A DNA stretch of 44,054 nucleotides from a virus, in IMG/VR virus record IMGVR_UViG_3300044612_002370, positions 1-44,054 of that record; one strand, 5' to 3'. A model generated the notes under the pieces. That model searched no databases and was not told the DNA's origin. It saw only the letters and a list, made by a program, of their open reading frames with translations. The position numbers and the translations under genes were made by a program. Positions 1 through 7,186 of this stretch are shown in pieces; within the stretch, counting starts at the first letter, position 1; each line of letters opens with the position of its first letter.

Positions 1-57
1 AAATGAGCCATCTTCCTGGGGGATCACCGCCGGCTTGATTCTGATTTGCCTGGCCTC
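1..57. repeat. Terminal direct repeat, left copy
   Basis: These 57 bases are identical to the last 57 of the window. The reading frame of the small terminase gene continues without a break when the two ends are joined. The simplest reading is a circular assembly linearised with a 57-base overlap, not a true phage terminal repeat. Physical genome ends cannot be deduced from it. Confidence 0.95.
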
Positions 58-120
58 CTTCACCGTTGGAGCGCTACAGCCCCTATGCCTGGCGTACTGC
101 GCCTGCGTCATCAATGGCAT
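1..120 (-). CDS. Terminase small subunit, N-terminal part (cut by window edge)
   Basis: This is the start of the small terminase subunit, which recognises phage DNA and loads the large subunit for packaging. The start is the ATG read from base 120; a second in-frame ATG lies three codons later. The first residues (MPLMTQAQYARHRGCSAPTV) form a helix-turn-helix of the type at the N-terminus of many small terminases. The frame runs through base 1 and, on the circle, continues at 43997 down to 43554, giving 187 residues. No strong ribosome site is visible upstream. The gene directly precedes the large terminase, as expected. Confidence 0.8.
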   Translation of the reverse strand, partial: MPLMTQAQYARHRGCSAPTVKEARQIRIKPAVIPQEDGSF

Positions 121-426
121 GTTTTCGGGGCAACCCTTAGCCTTAGCCTTATCCTAACGGCTAACCTAAGCCTTGCAGGTGCTTCAGGCGGGGTAGGGGT
201 TGGTGTGCTTTGCCGGGTGATCAAGTAAGGCTAATTTTTGGCCACTCGCTAGAAAAAAACCGTGGTCCGAATAACCCTCAAAATCCCAAGGCCCGGAAGG
301 ACCCAAGGCAGACCCCAGTCATGCCAAGGGCTTGCCTGCCGCGCCGAACCAGGAAATTTTCTAGGTCAACGCTTTGCGGCGCTTGATGGCCCTGAAACCA
401 GTTCACTGTGATACAAAGCGGCTTGA
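121..426. other. Non-coding stretch upstream of the small terminase gene
   Basis: 306 bases between the stop of the gpZ-like gene and the small terminase start, with no convincing open frame on either strand. Bases 135-152 hold a tandem CCTTAG repeat (two exact copies plus CCTTAT), followed by related CTAACCTAAG. An AGTTCAC half-site at about 400 matches those in the 2461-2640 cluster. In lambda-type phages the packaging site lies next to the small terminase gene, so this is the best place in the genome to look for cos or pac, but nothing in it proves that. Confidence 0.45.
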
Positions 427-1281
427 TCATCGGATGCGGGGATTGCGCTGTGCATAAGCCAGCGCCTCGGTGAAGTGCTGAGCAATCTCCGACTTGAACT
501 GCTGTTCTGCAATCGATCGCACAGGAAATTGCACCTTGTACCTGGGCTGGTCAACCAACCAGAACGCGGCACGCCGCCCGCGTTTGTAGCCAACCGTCTG
601 GGGTCGGCCGGGCTTGCCCGATCCAAACCCGGTGCCGCCTTTGGGTCCCCTGCCAGTGCGTTGCATGATCGCGCCGCCCTTGCGCCGATCTAGGTAGAGA
701 TCAACATCGCGCCGCTTTGCTGCAGTGCGGCCTCGTGAGCCAGGGCCTGCGGGTGCGTTGCTGGTTACGCCAACGTCTCGATTGGCCCCAAGCCTAGAAA
801 GCAATTGCTGATATTTGCCGCCAGTAATATTTCCCGCTGAATTAGGTTTACCAATTCCATAACCACCAGGTGTCAGAAATTTGTTGTAATACTCAGGGAA
901 CTTACGTCGAATAGCCAGCTCAGACGATTTGGCCGATCGCGTGCCGCCACGGGCCAGAACATCCATGTAGCGGCCAGAAGGCACCCCCATAGATGAATCA
1001 CGCCCTGTTGGTGAGAATGACCCATCGCCATAGTTAAAGCCAACCACGGCGGTAGGGTTGGCTCTAGTGGAGTAGCGCACCAACAGACCGCGCTTGGTCC
1101 AATTGGTTGGCTGATGAACCGCGCCACTGTTTAGGCGGCTTTTCAGGTTGGTATGAATCGATTTGGCGGTTGACGATATTGCCCGTGAGGCAACAAACGG
1201 CATCTGACCTGTGATTGTTGCAAGCCATACATCAGCTTTCCTCAGGTCTGAAGTGTCGATACTGACATTGATATTCGCCAT
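427..1281 (-). CDS. Putative minor tail protein, lambda gpZ-like
   Basis: A 284-residue basic protein beginning MANINVSIDTSDLRKADVWL and continuing with a helix of the form PFVASRAISSTAKSIHTNL. This pattern resembles the prophage minor tail protein Z family, which in lambda completes the tail end that joins the head. The C-terminal half is rich in Arg, Gly and Lys. It starts directly after the RusA stop (1282). Its position with RusA, upstream of the terminase genes and on the circle apart from the other connector genes, is unusual. The assignment is by pattern only and a different virion role is possible. Confidence 0.5.
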   Translation of the reverse strand: MANINVSIDTSDLRKADVWLATITGQMPFVASRAISSTAKSIHTNLKSRLNSGAVHQPTNWTKRGLLVRYSTRANPTAVVGFNYGDGSFSPTGRDSSMGVPSGRYMDVLARGGTRSAKSSELAIRRKFPEYYNKFLTPGGYGIGKPNSAGNITGGKYQQLLSRLGANRDVGVTSNAPAGPGSRGRTAAKRRDVDLYLDRRKGGAIMQRTGRGPKGGTGFGSGKPGRPQTVGYKRGRRAAFWLVDQPRYKVQFPVRSIAEQQFKSEIAQHFTEALAYAQRNPRIR

Positions 1282-1716
1282 CTATCCCCCCATCTCTACA
1301 TTCTGCACAATAATGTCGCATCCCTCTAGCTCCCCCTCCATGCAATATAATTTAATTGCAACAACCCGGCACACTTGAGAATCGTCTTTAAATAAAACCC
1401 CGGTGAGTGCATCAAGGGTTGACCGCTGGATTTTGTCAATATCTGGTTTGGTGATGACGTGCCTCGGGGCGGTTGCCTTGAGCTGGCCTTTGGCGTTGAA
1501 GTGGCCTTTGGGTCTTGCGAACCGAAAGGCCAGCTCAAGGAACACCGGGCCAAGTGCCATGGGAGCGCCGGCTTTCAATGCCTCCTGCCTAACGGCCTCG
1601 CGCCATGGCGCGAGGTTGGTGCTTTGCTCCACCATGATGCCGCGGCCCATATGCCGCTTTGACCCCTGAGGGGCGGGCCTGATGCCTTCGACGTTGAAGT
1701 GAATCAAATCATCCAT
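1282..1716 (-). CDS. rusA: RusA-family Holliday junction resolvase
   Basis: A 144-residue protein of normal RusA length. RusA cuts four-way DNA junctions as a metal-dependent homodimer, resolving recombination or replication intermediates before packaging. The family core is visible: KPDIDKIQRSTLDALTG with acidic residues D92 and D94 plus the neighbouring lysine, followed by a further acidic pair (D111, D112) in LFKDDSQV. The substrate-facing N-terminus has the usual APQGSKRHMGRG basic region. It lies between a NUMOD protein and a gpZ-like protein in a leftward operon, and serves the same recombination pathway as the RecE/RecT genes at 12273-14062. Confidence 0.88.
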   Translation of the reverse strand: MDDLIHFNVEGIRPAPQGSKRHMGRGIMVEQSTNLAPWREAVRQEALKAGAPMALGPVFLELAFRFARPKGHFNAKGQLKATAPRHVITKPDIDKIQRSTLDALTGVLFKDDSQVCRVVAIKLYCMEGELEGCDIIVQNVEMGG

Positions 1717-1730
1717 GCCCCAACCCTACT

Positions 1731-2390
1731 TCAAACCCGCTTTGCCGGTTCAACCACGCGCCGGTAGTGCAAACCATTGGCAGCCCAGCCATTGTTAATT
1801 GAAGCCGAAATACCCGATTTGTTAACAAATGCAGCAACAGATGCCTCTTTTATTGATTTATAGCGTTGGCCTGTTTCAATACATTCGACTTCAACAGTAT
1901 GCTTCAATCGCGGGAGATTCATGGCTACAATCTTGGAAGCGTGTATTTCCGAGTCAAATAGCTGAGTAAGCTCTGAAAGGCCAATACCCCCAAACTGGTT
2001 AGGATGCTTTTTAGCAAATTCCCGTAACGCTTTGCGAGATATACACCAATGATTATTTTTTGACTTATAGCGATAAATTGCTTTTAACTTTCCTGACAAA
2101 ATCCAGCTAAGTATTTTTTTATTGTTATATCCCGTAAGAACTGTAATGGCAGATGTTGTAATAAATTCACCTTGAGGCTTGATTGACAGACCCATGGCCT
2201 CTGCTTGCCGGGTCAAAGCCTTGGGAGTTCGAGGGGGCCGGGCTTGGTTGAACTGATCAACAACCATGTGCCACGGGATCTCCCCAGCAAGGTCCGCCAA
2301 AAGTTCGAGGTCTTCCAGCGTCCATCGCCTCCACTCACGTTTGGGTGCTGGTTGGGTCATGGCTGGTGGGGGGGGGAAGGTGGTGGTCAA
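1731..2390 (-). CDS. DNA-binding protein with SANT-like, HTH and NUMOD1-like parts
   Basis: 219 residues; an internal ATG (residue 11, MTQPAPKREW) may be the true start. The N-terminus (REWRRWTLEDLELLADLAGE) looks like a Myb/SANT-type helical DNA-binding unit. The centre (residues about 76-130) resembles a helix-turn-helix of the type that reads a YNNKKILSWILSGKLKAI segment. The C-terminus (VECIETGQRYKSIKEAS) matches the NUMOD1 repeat usually attached to homing endonucleases. No HNH or GIY-YIG nuclease is present. The AT-rich middle part differs from its neighbours, suggesting separate acquisition. It is the first gene downstream of the AGTTCAC cluster and could be its regulator. Confidence 0.6.
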   Translation of the reverse strand: MTTTFPPPPAMTQPAPKREWRRWTLEDLELLADLAGEIPWHMVVDQFNQARPPRTPKALTRQAEAMGLSIKPQGEFITTSAITVLTGYNNKKILSWILSGKLKAIYRYKSKNNHWCISRKALREFAKKHPNQFGGIGLSELTQLFDSEIHASKIVAMNLPRLKHTVEVECIETGQRYKSIKEASVAAFVNKSGISASINNGWAANGLHYRRVVEPAKRV

Positions 2391-2658
2391 GCGTGAAATT
2401 CTGGGCCGCCAATGGCATCAGCAGACCGCTGATCCCTATTTATGGCAGTCCATCCCTTGTGAGTGAACAACTGAAAACGCAGGCTATGACTGGTCTCTTC
2501 CTTGTTCATATGAAGTTCACACGCCCTCTCGATGTGAACTTCCTAGGCCGCTTTTGAAATTGTCCTAGCAAGTTCACATGTGAACTTCAAATGAACAACT
2601 CAAAACCCTGTCTCTGTCTGTCTTTTTAAAAGTTCATTCACACCGAGAAGGGAGCCAT
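2391..2658. promoter_or_regulatory. Regulatory region with clustered AGTTCAC/GTGAACT sites
   Basis: This intergenic region upstream of the leftward gene at 2390 is AT-richer than the genome. It contains a perfect 18-base palindrome, AAGTTCACATGTGAACTT, at 2570-2587. Related half-sites occur at about 2463 (GTGAACAAC-like), 2504-2520 (TTCATATGAA followed by AGTTCAC), 2533-2541 (TGTGAACTT), 2591-2597 (ATGAACA) and 2631-2641 (AGTTCATTCAC). The arrangement fits a dimeric regulator or an iteron cluster. No clear promoter hexamers were assigned. Confidence 0.65.
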
Positions 2659-4863
2659 TTAAGGAGGATCGGAACTTGAGCAGAGAAGCTCGACGAGCCT
2701 TGGGGCCAGTCGGTAGTGGCCTCTGACGCTGGGAACCCTGACCACTTCAGGCCACTTGCCGCCGCTGACCCTGGTCAGGCCATTGCGGATCGTGCCCTGG
2801 CTGTACCTGAAACGGCTTTGAAGCTCCTCGACGATCGCCCTGCTGCTCAGCGATGCCCGGCCTTTATTCATGGCTTCAGTGAGCACCTCGACAATTGCAG
2901 CGCGGCAATCCCTGATGACCTCAACGGTGTGGCAAACCGCGAGGCAGCCTGTTTCTTCGTCAATCCGGTACATGAACTCCCGCGCAGTCCCCTGGCGGCA
3001 CTTGCGAACTCTCCAACTGCGGAGCCTTGTGTTAAACCTGACGGCCTTGCCTTTCGGTCCGCCGTCCCCGTTTTCATCCATCCCCTCGGGGACCAATTCG
3101 ATCGAATGGACCACAGACGGGATTTCCTTCCAGGCCTTGGCCCCTGCAGCCTCACCGCCTGCAGTCCCATCATGATTAACCCAAACCACGGCGCAATGGC
3201 GACAGATAACTTCCTTGAAAAACGTAAGGAGGGCAGTGATCTGGCCGTTGTCGCAATAGTTGAGATCGGCTTTGGACGTGACGGCTTTGCAGGAATCGAT
3301 GATCACCAATGAAATTTGCTCCTGCCGGACAAATTCCAGAAGCCGCAAACACCCCCTTAGGGACGCCTCCCAAGCGATTGCCGCCTGTTCTGTGTCATGG
3401 GCCCACACATGCAGCCTGGGGCCACCTGCAGCGTCACTGATGGCCGGATCAGCGTCGCGGCCCATCTCCTGAATTGATCGAATCAGAGGGGCAGTGCCGG
3501 AATCGGATGCAATCAACAAGACGTGGCCTTGAGGAGCATGGGTGGCGCGATCCAAAAACCCGGCGCCATCGGTAACGGCAAACGCCATGGCAAGGGCTGC
3601 TGTGGTCTTACCAGCCCCCGCTGGGGCGTACAGAAGTGCTTGATCCTTGTCAGGGATGAAACCCTCTAGGAGCCAGTCAATGCCGGTAACACGCGACAGG
3701 TCGATTGATCGATAGTCGGGCTTCTGCTGCTGGCTTTTGCTTTCCTGCTCTTGGCGACTGAGAAGGCGAAATAGTGCGGCGGTGATTCGCCCATCGGTCT
3801 GGCGAAAGCGGGCCATGATTTCAGCCCGTATTGCCATTTCCGCATCCTCGTCACCAGCCCGAACGGCATCGAGGGCCAGGGCCAAAAGCTCGCCAAAGGT
3901 CGGTGGTTTTTCCGCCTCCTGCTGCTCCTGCTGCTCCTCAGCCTCCACCAGCGTCCAATAGGCCTCGGTGGCCGCCTCGATTATGTCGAGGATCGCGCTC
4001 TCGGGCCCATCTGGGGCGTCATCAATCGACCCGCCATCGGGAATTGAGGGCCATAGGTCGATGGCCGGTATCACGATCATGGGCAGCCCTGCCTGCGCAG
4101 CGGCCTCGGCTGCGTTCTCGGCGCGCCGTCGCCCCTCCTGTTGATGCACCGGCCGGTCGGGGCCGTCATGGTCGGCCAAGTAAACCACTCCTGGGCACCC
4201 CGCATCCCGCAGCGCCTGGTAGCGGGGCACGATCTGCTCAATAGTGTGGGCATGGCCCGGCTGGCTGATACTGACCACCCCCTCTGCAGCGCAGAGTTCT
4301 GCGCATTTTTCGCCCTCGGGTTCGAGAATCCAGCCATCGGCGCCGATCGTGTCGGCCAGGTTAAAAACGGGCCACGGGTCAGGGCCGGCGCCCTTCTCCC
4401 ATTTGTCATCCAGCAGAAGATGAAACCCGTAGAACGCCTTGTCACCGTCAGGAAGCGCCACCCGTTTAACCAACTGGGTGGGCCCATAGCGGTATGGGCT
4501 GCCGCCTGGTTCCCTAGGGGTCATCCTGGCCAGGGCCGGGGGCCGGATAGGCAAAGGCGCCGGCTGTGTCCGCGCTGGCTCGGCTGGCCGCTGCTGAATC
4601 GATCGCCTGGGGAAGCGCTGGGCCCCGTCGCGTGGTTTGTCGAGGGTGTAATGGCCTGCCCTGCCGTCCCTTGTGTTGGCGGTGAAGGCCCAGGCCTGCT
4701 CATCCGCCCCGGTCACCACCTCGCCGGGCCGGTGGTCTTTGGGGTGATGACAGATCACCTCAAGGCCGTCGGATGACATGCGGCAGTCGCTGTCTTTCGT
4801 TCTGCCGCAGACAGGGCAAGGGTTGCGCCTGCCGCTGGGGAGCAATTTTTGTTTGTCGCCCAT
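2659..4863 (-). CDS. Primase-helicase (zinc finger, TOPRIM, RecA-like ATPase)
   Basis: A 734-residue replication protein. The N-terminus has a zinc-binding motif (C16, C19, C27, C38 with following histidines) typical of phage primases. A TOPRIM-like region follows at about 175-270, with EGEKCAE and the metal-binding YLADHDG. An AAA/RepA-type ATPase occupies about 390-640, with Walker A APAGAGKTT near 414 and Walker B LVIIDS near 521. The C-terminal ~70 residues look like a winged helix. It would unwind and prime the phage DNA; the genome has no DNA polymerase, so the host enzyme is presumably recruited. Its ATG overlaps the stop of the regulator upstream (TAATG). Confidence 0.85.
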   Translation of the reverse strand: MGDKQKLLPSGRRNPCPVCGRTKDSDCRMSSDGLEVICHHPKDHRPGEVVTGADEQAWAFTANTRDGRAGHYTLDKPRDGAQRFPRRSIQQRPAEPARTQPAPLPIRPPALARMTPREPGGSPYRYGPTQLVKRVALPDGDKAFYGFHLLLDDKWEKGAGPDPWPVFNLADTIGADGWILEPEGEKCAELCAAEGVVSISQPGHAHTIEQIVPRYQALRDAGCPGVVYLADHDGPDRPVHQQEGRRRAENAAEAAAQAGLPMIVIPAIDLWPSIPDGGSIDDAPDGPESAILDIIEAATEAYWTLVEAEEQQEQQEAEKPPTFGELLALALDAVRAGDEDAEMAIRAEIMARFRQTDGRITAALFRLLSRQEQESKSQQQKPDYRSIDLSRVTGIDWLLEGFIPDKDQALLYAPAGAGKTTAALAMAFAVTDGAGFLDRATHAPQGHVLLIASDSGTAPLIRSIQEMGRDADPAISDAAGGPRLHVWAHDTEQAAIAWEASLRGCLRLLEFVRQEQISLVIIDSCKAVTSKADLNYCDNGQITALLTFFKEVICRHCAVVWVNHDGTAGGEAAGAKAWKEIPSVVHSIELVPEGMDENGDGGPKGKAVRFNTRLRSWRVRKCRQGTAREFMYRIDEETGCLAVCHTVEVIRDCRAAIVEVLTEAMNKGRASLSSRAIVEELQSRFRYSQGTIRNGLTRVSGGKWPEVVRVPSVRGHYRLAPRLVELLCSSSDPP

Positions 4864-5024
4864 TAAGGCTTGCCCTTGTGGCTGGTGGCGGCCTCAGCCT
4901 TCATCGCGTCAATAACCAGCAGCTGCATCAGGGTCGTCTTTGGGATGCCAAGGGCCTTCGCCTTGGCATCTAGCCAGAGGCGCTGGTCTTCAGACGGTCG
5001 AAAGGTCAGGGTTGCGCGAGACAT
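4863..5024 (-). CDS. Small ribbon-helix-helix-like regulator
   Basis: A 53-residue protein beginning MSRATLTFRPSEDQRLWLDA. The pattern is a short beta strand with alternating Thr/Phe/Arg followed by two helices (KAKALGIPKTTLMQLLVIDAM), as in Arc/CopG/MetJ-type repressors, which bind tandem or inverted operator half-sites as dimers. Its stop overlaps the primase ATG, so both are cotranslated. An 11-base tandem repeat lies 30 bases upstream of its start and could be its own operator. Autoregulation of the replication operon is therefore plausible but inferred. Confidence 0.6.
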   Translation of the reverse strand: MSRATLTFRPSEDQRLWLDAKAKALGIPKTTLMQLLVIDAMKAEAATSHKGKP

Positions 5025-5053
5025 CTGCGGCAGCGGGTTTGATCAATCTACAA

Positions 5054-5075
5054 CAGATCCGCATCAGATCCGCAT
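5054..5075. repeat. 11-bp tandem direct repeat, candidate operator
   Basis: Two exact head-to-tail copies of CAGATCCGCAT. The period of one helical turn puts both copies on the same DNA face, as is usual for ribbon-helix-helix operators. It lies upstream of the regulator gene starting at 5024, and immediately left of the region that must contain promoters for both divergent operons. Confidence 0.5.
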
Positions 5076-5195
5076 CAAAGGTGCTATGGTCCACCCATGG
5101 CCGCCGAACCATGACCTGGCGGCCAGCTACCGATCCCGGAGGTTCCACCATGCGCTAACCCTTGTGCCCCGCCTGGGGCTGTTTCAACTTGGGGC

Positions 5196-5400
5196 ATGGC
5201 GGGCAGTTCATGGCCCGGATATGCGCTCCCTGGCGATGCCGTCTACTGCCCGGCCCTGGTAGTAGCAACAACGGCCTCTCGCCCCTGCTACGGCAGGCGT
5301 CATCGACGAGGGACCCGTCGAGGTTTACCGCTGGCGCCAGCCGTCACTGGAGGTGGGCGGTAACAAGCGCAGACCTGTAAGGCCCCGACTTTTTAACTAA
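5196..5400 (+). pseudogene. Possible small gene with an apparent frame change
   Basis: Two protein-like segments lie in different frames. From ATG 5196 one frame reads PGDAVYCPALVVATT (about 5229-5273). Another frame, from about 5290 to the stop at 5398-5400, reads DEGPVEVYRWRQPSLEVGG and is basic at its end. The change needed is +1, so the DNA looks as if one base was inserted between about 5273 and 5300. It may be a decayed gene, a sequence error or two unrelated frames. There is no recognisable family. Confidence is low and rests on amino-acid composition alone. Confidence 0.3.
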
Positions 5401-5439
5401 ATTACTGAATCTTTCAATCCACTTTGCTTTGACATTGCC

Positions 5440-5697
5440 ATGACAAACTCACAGATTATTGAATCAGCTATTGCAATTGTGCTTGGCGAAAAGCGATTGC
5501 TTTGCCCTGGCGATACTGTTGCACACGCCAGCGACCCAATGACTTATGAATTTTACAAATATGAAAACGGTATGGCTGTTGTTGGTTTTAACGGTGTTAC
5601 TAAATCTTTTCCAATGGGAGAGGTTTTTGATGTGAATGTTGTAAATAAAGTTGCTTATGAAATTAAGTTTAATTCCTTTGCGCTATCTATGAACTAA
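5440..5697 (+). CDS. Small protein of unknown function
   Basis: 85 residues, first gene of the rightward operon 5440-8394. It has an AT-richer codon use than its neighbours. The sequence begins MTNSQIIESAIAIVLGEKRL, predicting a helix, and continues with short beta-like segments (GMAVVGFNGVTKSFPMGEVF). No family is recognised and no membrane segment or metal motif is seen. Its stop overlaps the next start (TAATG at 5695-5699), so it is translated together with the next gene. An AT-rich upstream leader is present. Confidence 0.6.
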   Translation: MTNSQIIESAIAIVLGEKRLLCPGDTVAHASDPMTYEFYKYENGMAVVGFNGVTKSFPMGEVFDVNVVNKVAYEIKFNSFALSMN

Positions 5698-5984
5698 TGA
5701 CCCACACAATTTGTCAAGACCAACGCATCACCGAAGACGGCCTTATCTGGAGGCTGACCCTAATCGCCACCCCAGGGGTTGGCACCTGGAACGTGAAAGC
5801 CACCCTGACCCGCAACGGCAGGGTCAAAGAAAGGCACGGCCGCTGGTCGTCTCGAACCGGGTGGACCAAAAACATGTGGCACCCGCTGCCAGGTTCCTTG
5901 ATCGCCCAGATCGCAGAGGAGTGGATGCGAGCCCATCCCATCACGATCTCTGATGGCGTGGTCGTTAGCCGGAGGAGGCCATGA
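5697..5984 (+). CDS. Small protein of unknown function
   Basis: 95 residues. It reads like an all-beta or alpha/beta small protein: GLIWRLTLIATPGVGTWNVK followed by ATLTRNGRVKERHGRW, then a helix (LPGSLIAQIAEEWMRAHP). No family is recognised. It overlaps its neighbours on both sides by stop/start sharing (TAATG before, ATGA after), which strongly supports it as a translated gene. Confidence 0.65.
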   Translation: MTHTICQDQRITEDGLIWRLTLIATPGVGTWNVKATLTRNGRVKERHGRWSSRTGWTKNMWHPLPGSLIAQIAEEWMRAHPITISDGVVVSRRRP

Positions 5985-6415
5985 TTTTCTGCATCGACTC
6001 TGACGGCGGCCGAATCGGTCGATTCTGGTGGGACAACAGCGGCATGAACGGCATTTTTACCAGGGCCGGTCAATTCAATACCATTTTCCGTCCTGGCCGT
6101 TGTGGCTGGCGTGAATCCTGGCCCGACGTAACTGCATCTTGGCCGGTTTCCCCATGGGGAAAGGGTGATTCTGCCGATGACTACTTTCGCGACTTTGCTG
6201 CCTTTGAACCGTGGTTTGATCGCATGACCGAAAACTGCAGTCTGGATAAAATTGATTTTACAATTATGGATATAACTGAAATGTATTCTTTGTTTGTTTA
6301 TGTTTTCAACGCTGGCTTAGAAGCCGGCCAAAATCCGTGGCGATGGGCTAAAGATGTGGAAGCTAAATTGCTATGCCAGGCTGTTGAGCCGGTGGACCGG
6401 GAGGTTGGGCCATGA
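5981..6415 (+). CDS. Protein of unknown function
   Basis: 144 residues beginning MIFCIDSDGGRIGRFWWDNS. Aromatic and acidic residues are abundant. The segment 6240-6340 is AT-rich compared with its surroundings and encodes a hydrophobic helix (EMYSLFVYVFNAGLEAG) that looks buried rather than membrane-spanning. It starts within an ATGA overlap after a good GGAGG ribosome site and ends in another ATGA overlap. No family is recognised. Confidence 0.65.
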   Translation: MIFCIDSDGGRIGRFWWDNSGMNGIFTRAGQFNTIFRPGRCGWRESWPDVTASWPVSPWGKGDSADDYFRDFAAFEPWFDRMTENCSLDKIDFTIMDITEMYSLFVYVFNAGLEAGQNPWRWAKDVEAKLLCQAVEPVDREVGP

Positions 6416-6708
6416 AAATCAGCCTCACCGGTTTGCTTCTTAATGATTCAAGGATGCACACAAAGCTAAGCAAAATTCTAACCGACGACAATAAACCTGT
6501 CTCGGCGGAATTGGCGCTTGATTTGTTGATCCAGGAATATGTAAATCTTCGACTCGGCGGTACGTCTGACCTGATTGGGCAGTCCCGTTTTATCGACCGT
6601 GAATTTGTTCTGAAGGTTCCAAACGACGGGCCTGCTGTGATACAAAGGTCAAAATTATTGAGCCATCTAACTATTACTATGCCCATTAGCGAGGAGCAAC
6701 CTGAATGA
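6412..6708 (+). CDS. Small protein of unknown function
   Basis: 98 residues, mostly helical, beginning MKISLTGLLLNDSRMHTKLS. The central part has a helix LALDLLIQEYVNLRLGG. No conserved motif or membrane segment is visible. It overlaps both neighbours by ATGA, so it is part of a chain of coupled genes. Confidence 0.6.
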   Translation: MKISLTGLLLNDSRMHTKLSKILTDDNKPVSAELALDLLIQEYVNLRLGGTSDLIGQSRFIDREFVLKVPNDGPAVIQRSKLLSHLTITMPISEEQPE

Positions 6709-6935
6709 ACATTCCTACCGCCCGCGAGGCCCTGGTCCCAGATGTCCCCGTCCCCCGTGAGCGGTATCACGAGGACGACGGCCCGGTCCTCTGGTGGCAG
6801 CTCCCGGTCATGGACGGAGAGCAACCATGGGTTGGCACGCCCAACGATTCCGACTGGCCTGGCTACCACACTCACTTGACCCCGCTGCCGCCCGCCCCGG
6901 TGGCGCCGACCCCATCACCCAACGAGGCCCCATGA
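6705..6935 (+). CDS. Small acidic/proline-rich protein of unknown function
   Basis: 76 residues with many Pro, Asp and Trp. The middle reads DDGPVLWWQLPVMDGEQPW and the C-terminus is a proline-rich, probably disordered tail (PLPPAPVAPTPSPNEAP). It overlaps both neighbouring genes by ATGA. No family is recognised. Confidence 0.55.
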   Translation: MNIPTAREALVPDVPVPRERYHEDDGPVLWWQLPVMDGEQPWVGTPNDSDWPGYHTHLTPLPPAPVAPTPSPNEAP

Positions 6936-7186
6936 TTGAACCCAAACCACGAACCGACGCCGCGCAGAAAGTTTATGAAGCTGCCCACGAGGCGTGGGTG
7001 ACAAAGCACGACCCAACCTCTATTGCCGCCGCTGCGTTTCGCGCCGCTGCAGCGCAAATTGCCGCAGAGGAGGTCCCGCCCTATCTAACGGGCGATGTTT
7101 ATTGGCCGTGGCGAAACGGTCGCGGTACGGCCGAGGAACATTTGCTCGCCATCGCCACCGAACTGGAGGGGGAGCACCATGGCTGA
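6932..7186 (+). CDS. Small alanine-rich helical protein
   Basis: 84 residues, chosen from the ATG at 6932 because it overlaps the previous stop (ATGA). The protein is strongly helical and Ala/Glu-rich, with a repeating AAAAFRAAAAQIAAEE segment and a second helix GTAEEHLLAIATELEGE. Similar short helical proteins are common in early phage operons. Function is unknown. The next ATG at 7179 overlaps its stop by 8 bases. Confidence 0.6.
   Translation: MIEPKPRTDAAQKVYEAAHEAWVTKHDPTSIAAAAFRAAAAQIAAEEVPPYLTGDVYWPWRNGRGTAEEHLLAIATELEGEHHG

Larger units (their letters stand above)
5025..5439. other. Intergenic region between divergent operons
   Basis: 415 bases between the leftward regulator/primase operon and the rightward operon starting at 5440. 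The left part carries the 11-base tandem repeat at 5054-5075. A purine-rich ribosome-site-like GGAGG lies just before an ATG-CGC-TAA minimal frame at 5150-5158. The right part seems to hold a small frame-disrupted gene (5196-5400). An AT-rich stretch at 5388-5435 precedes the 5440 gene and is the likely promoter area, though no pair of hexamers could be assigned with confidence. Confidence 0.4.

Noticed and set aside
225-300. tRNA-like TCCGAAT segment upstream of the terminase gene
   Set aside because: No acceptor stem or anticodon arm can be folded around it.
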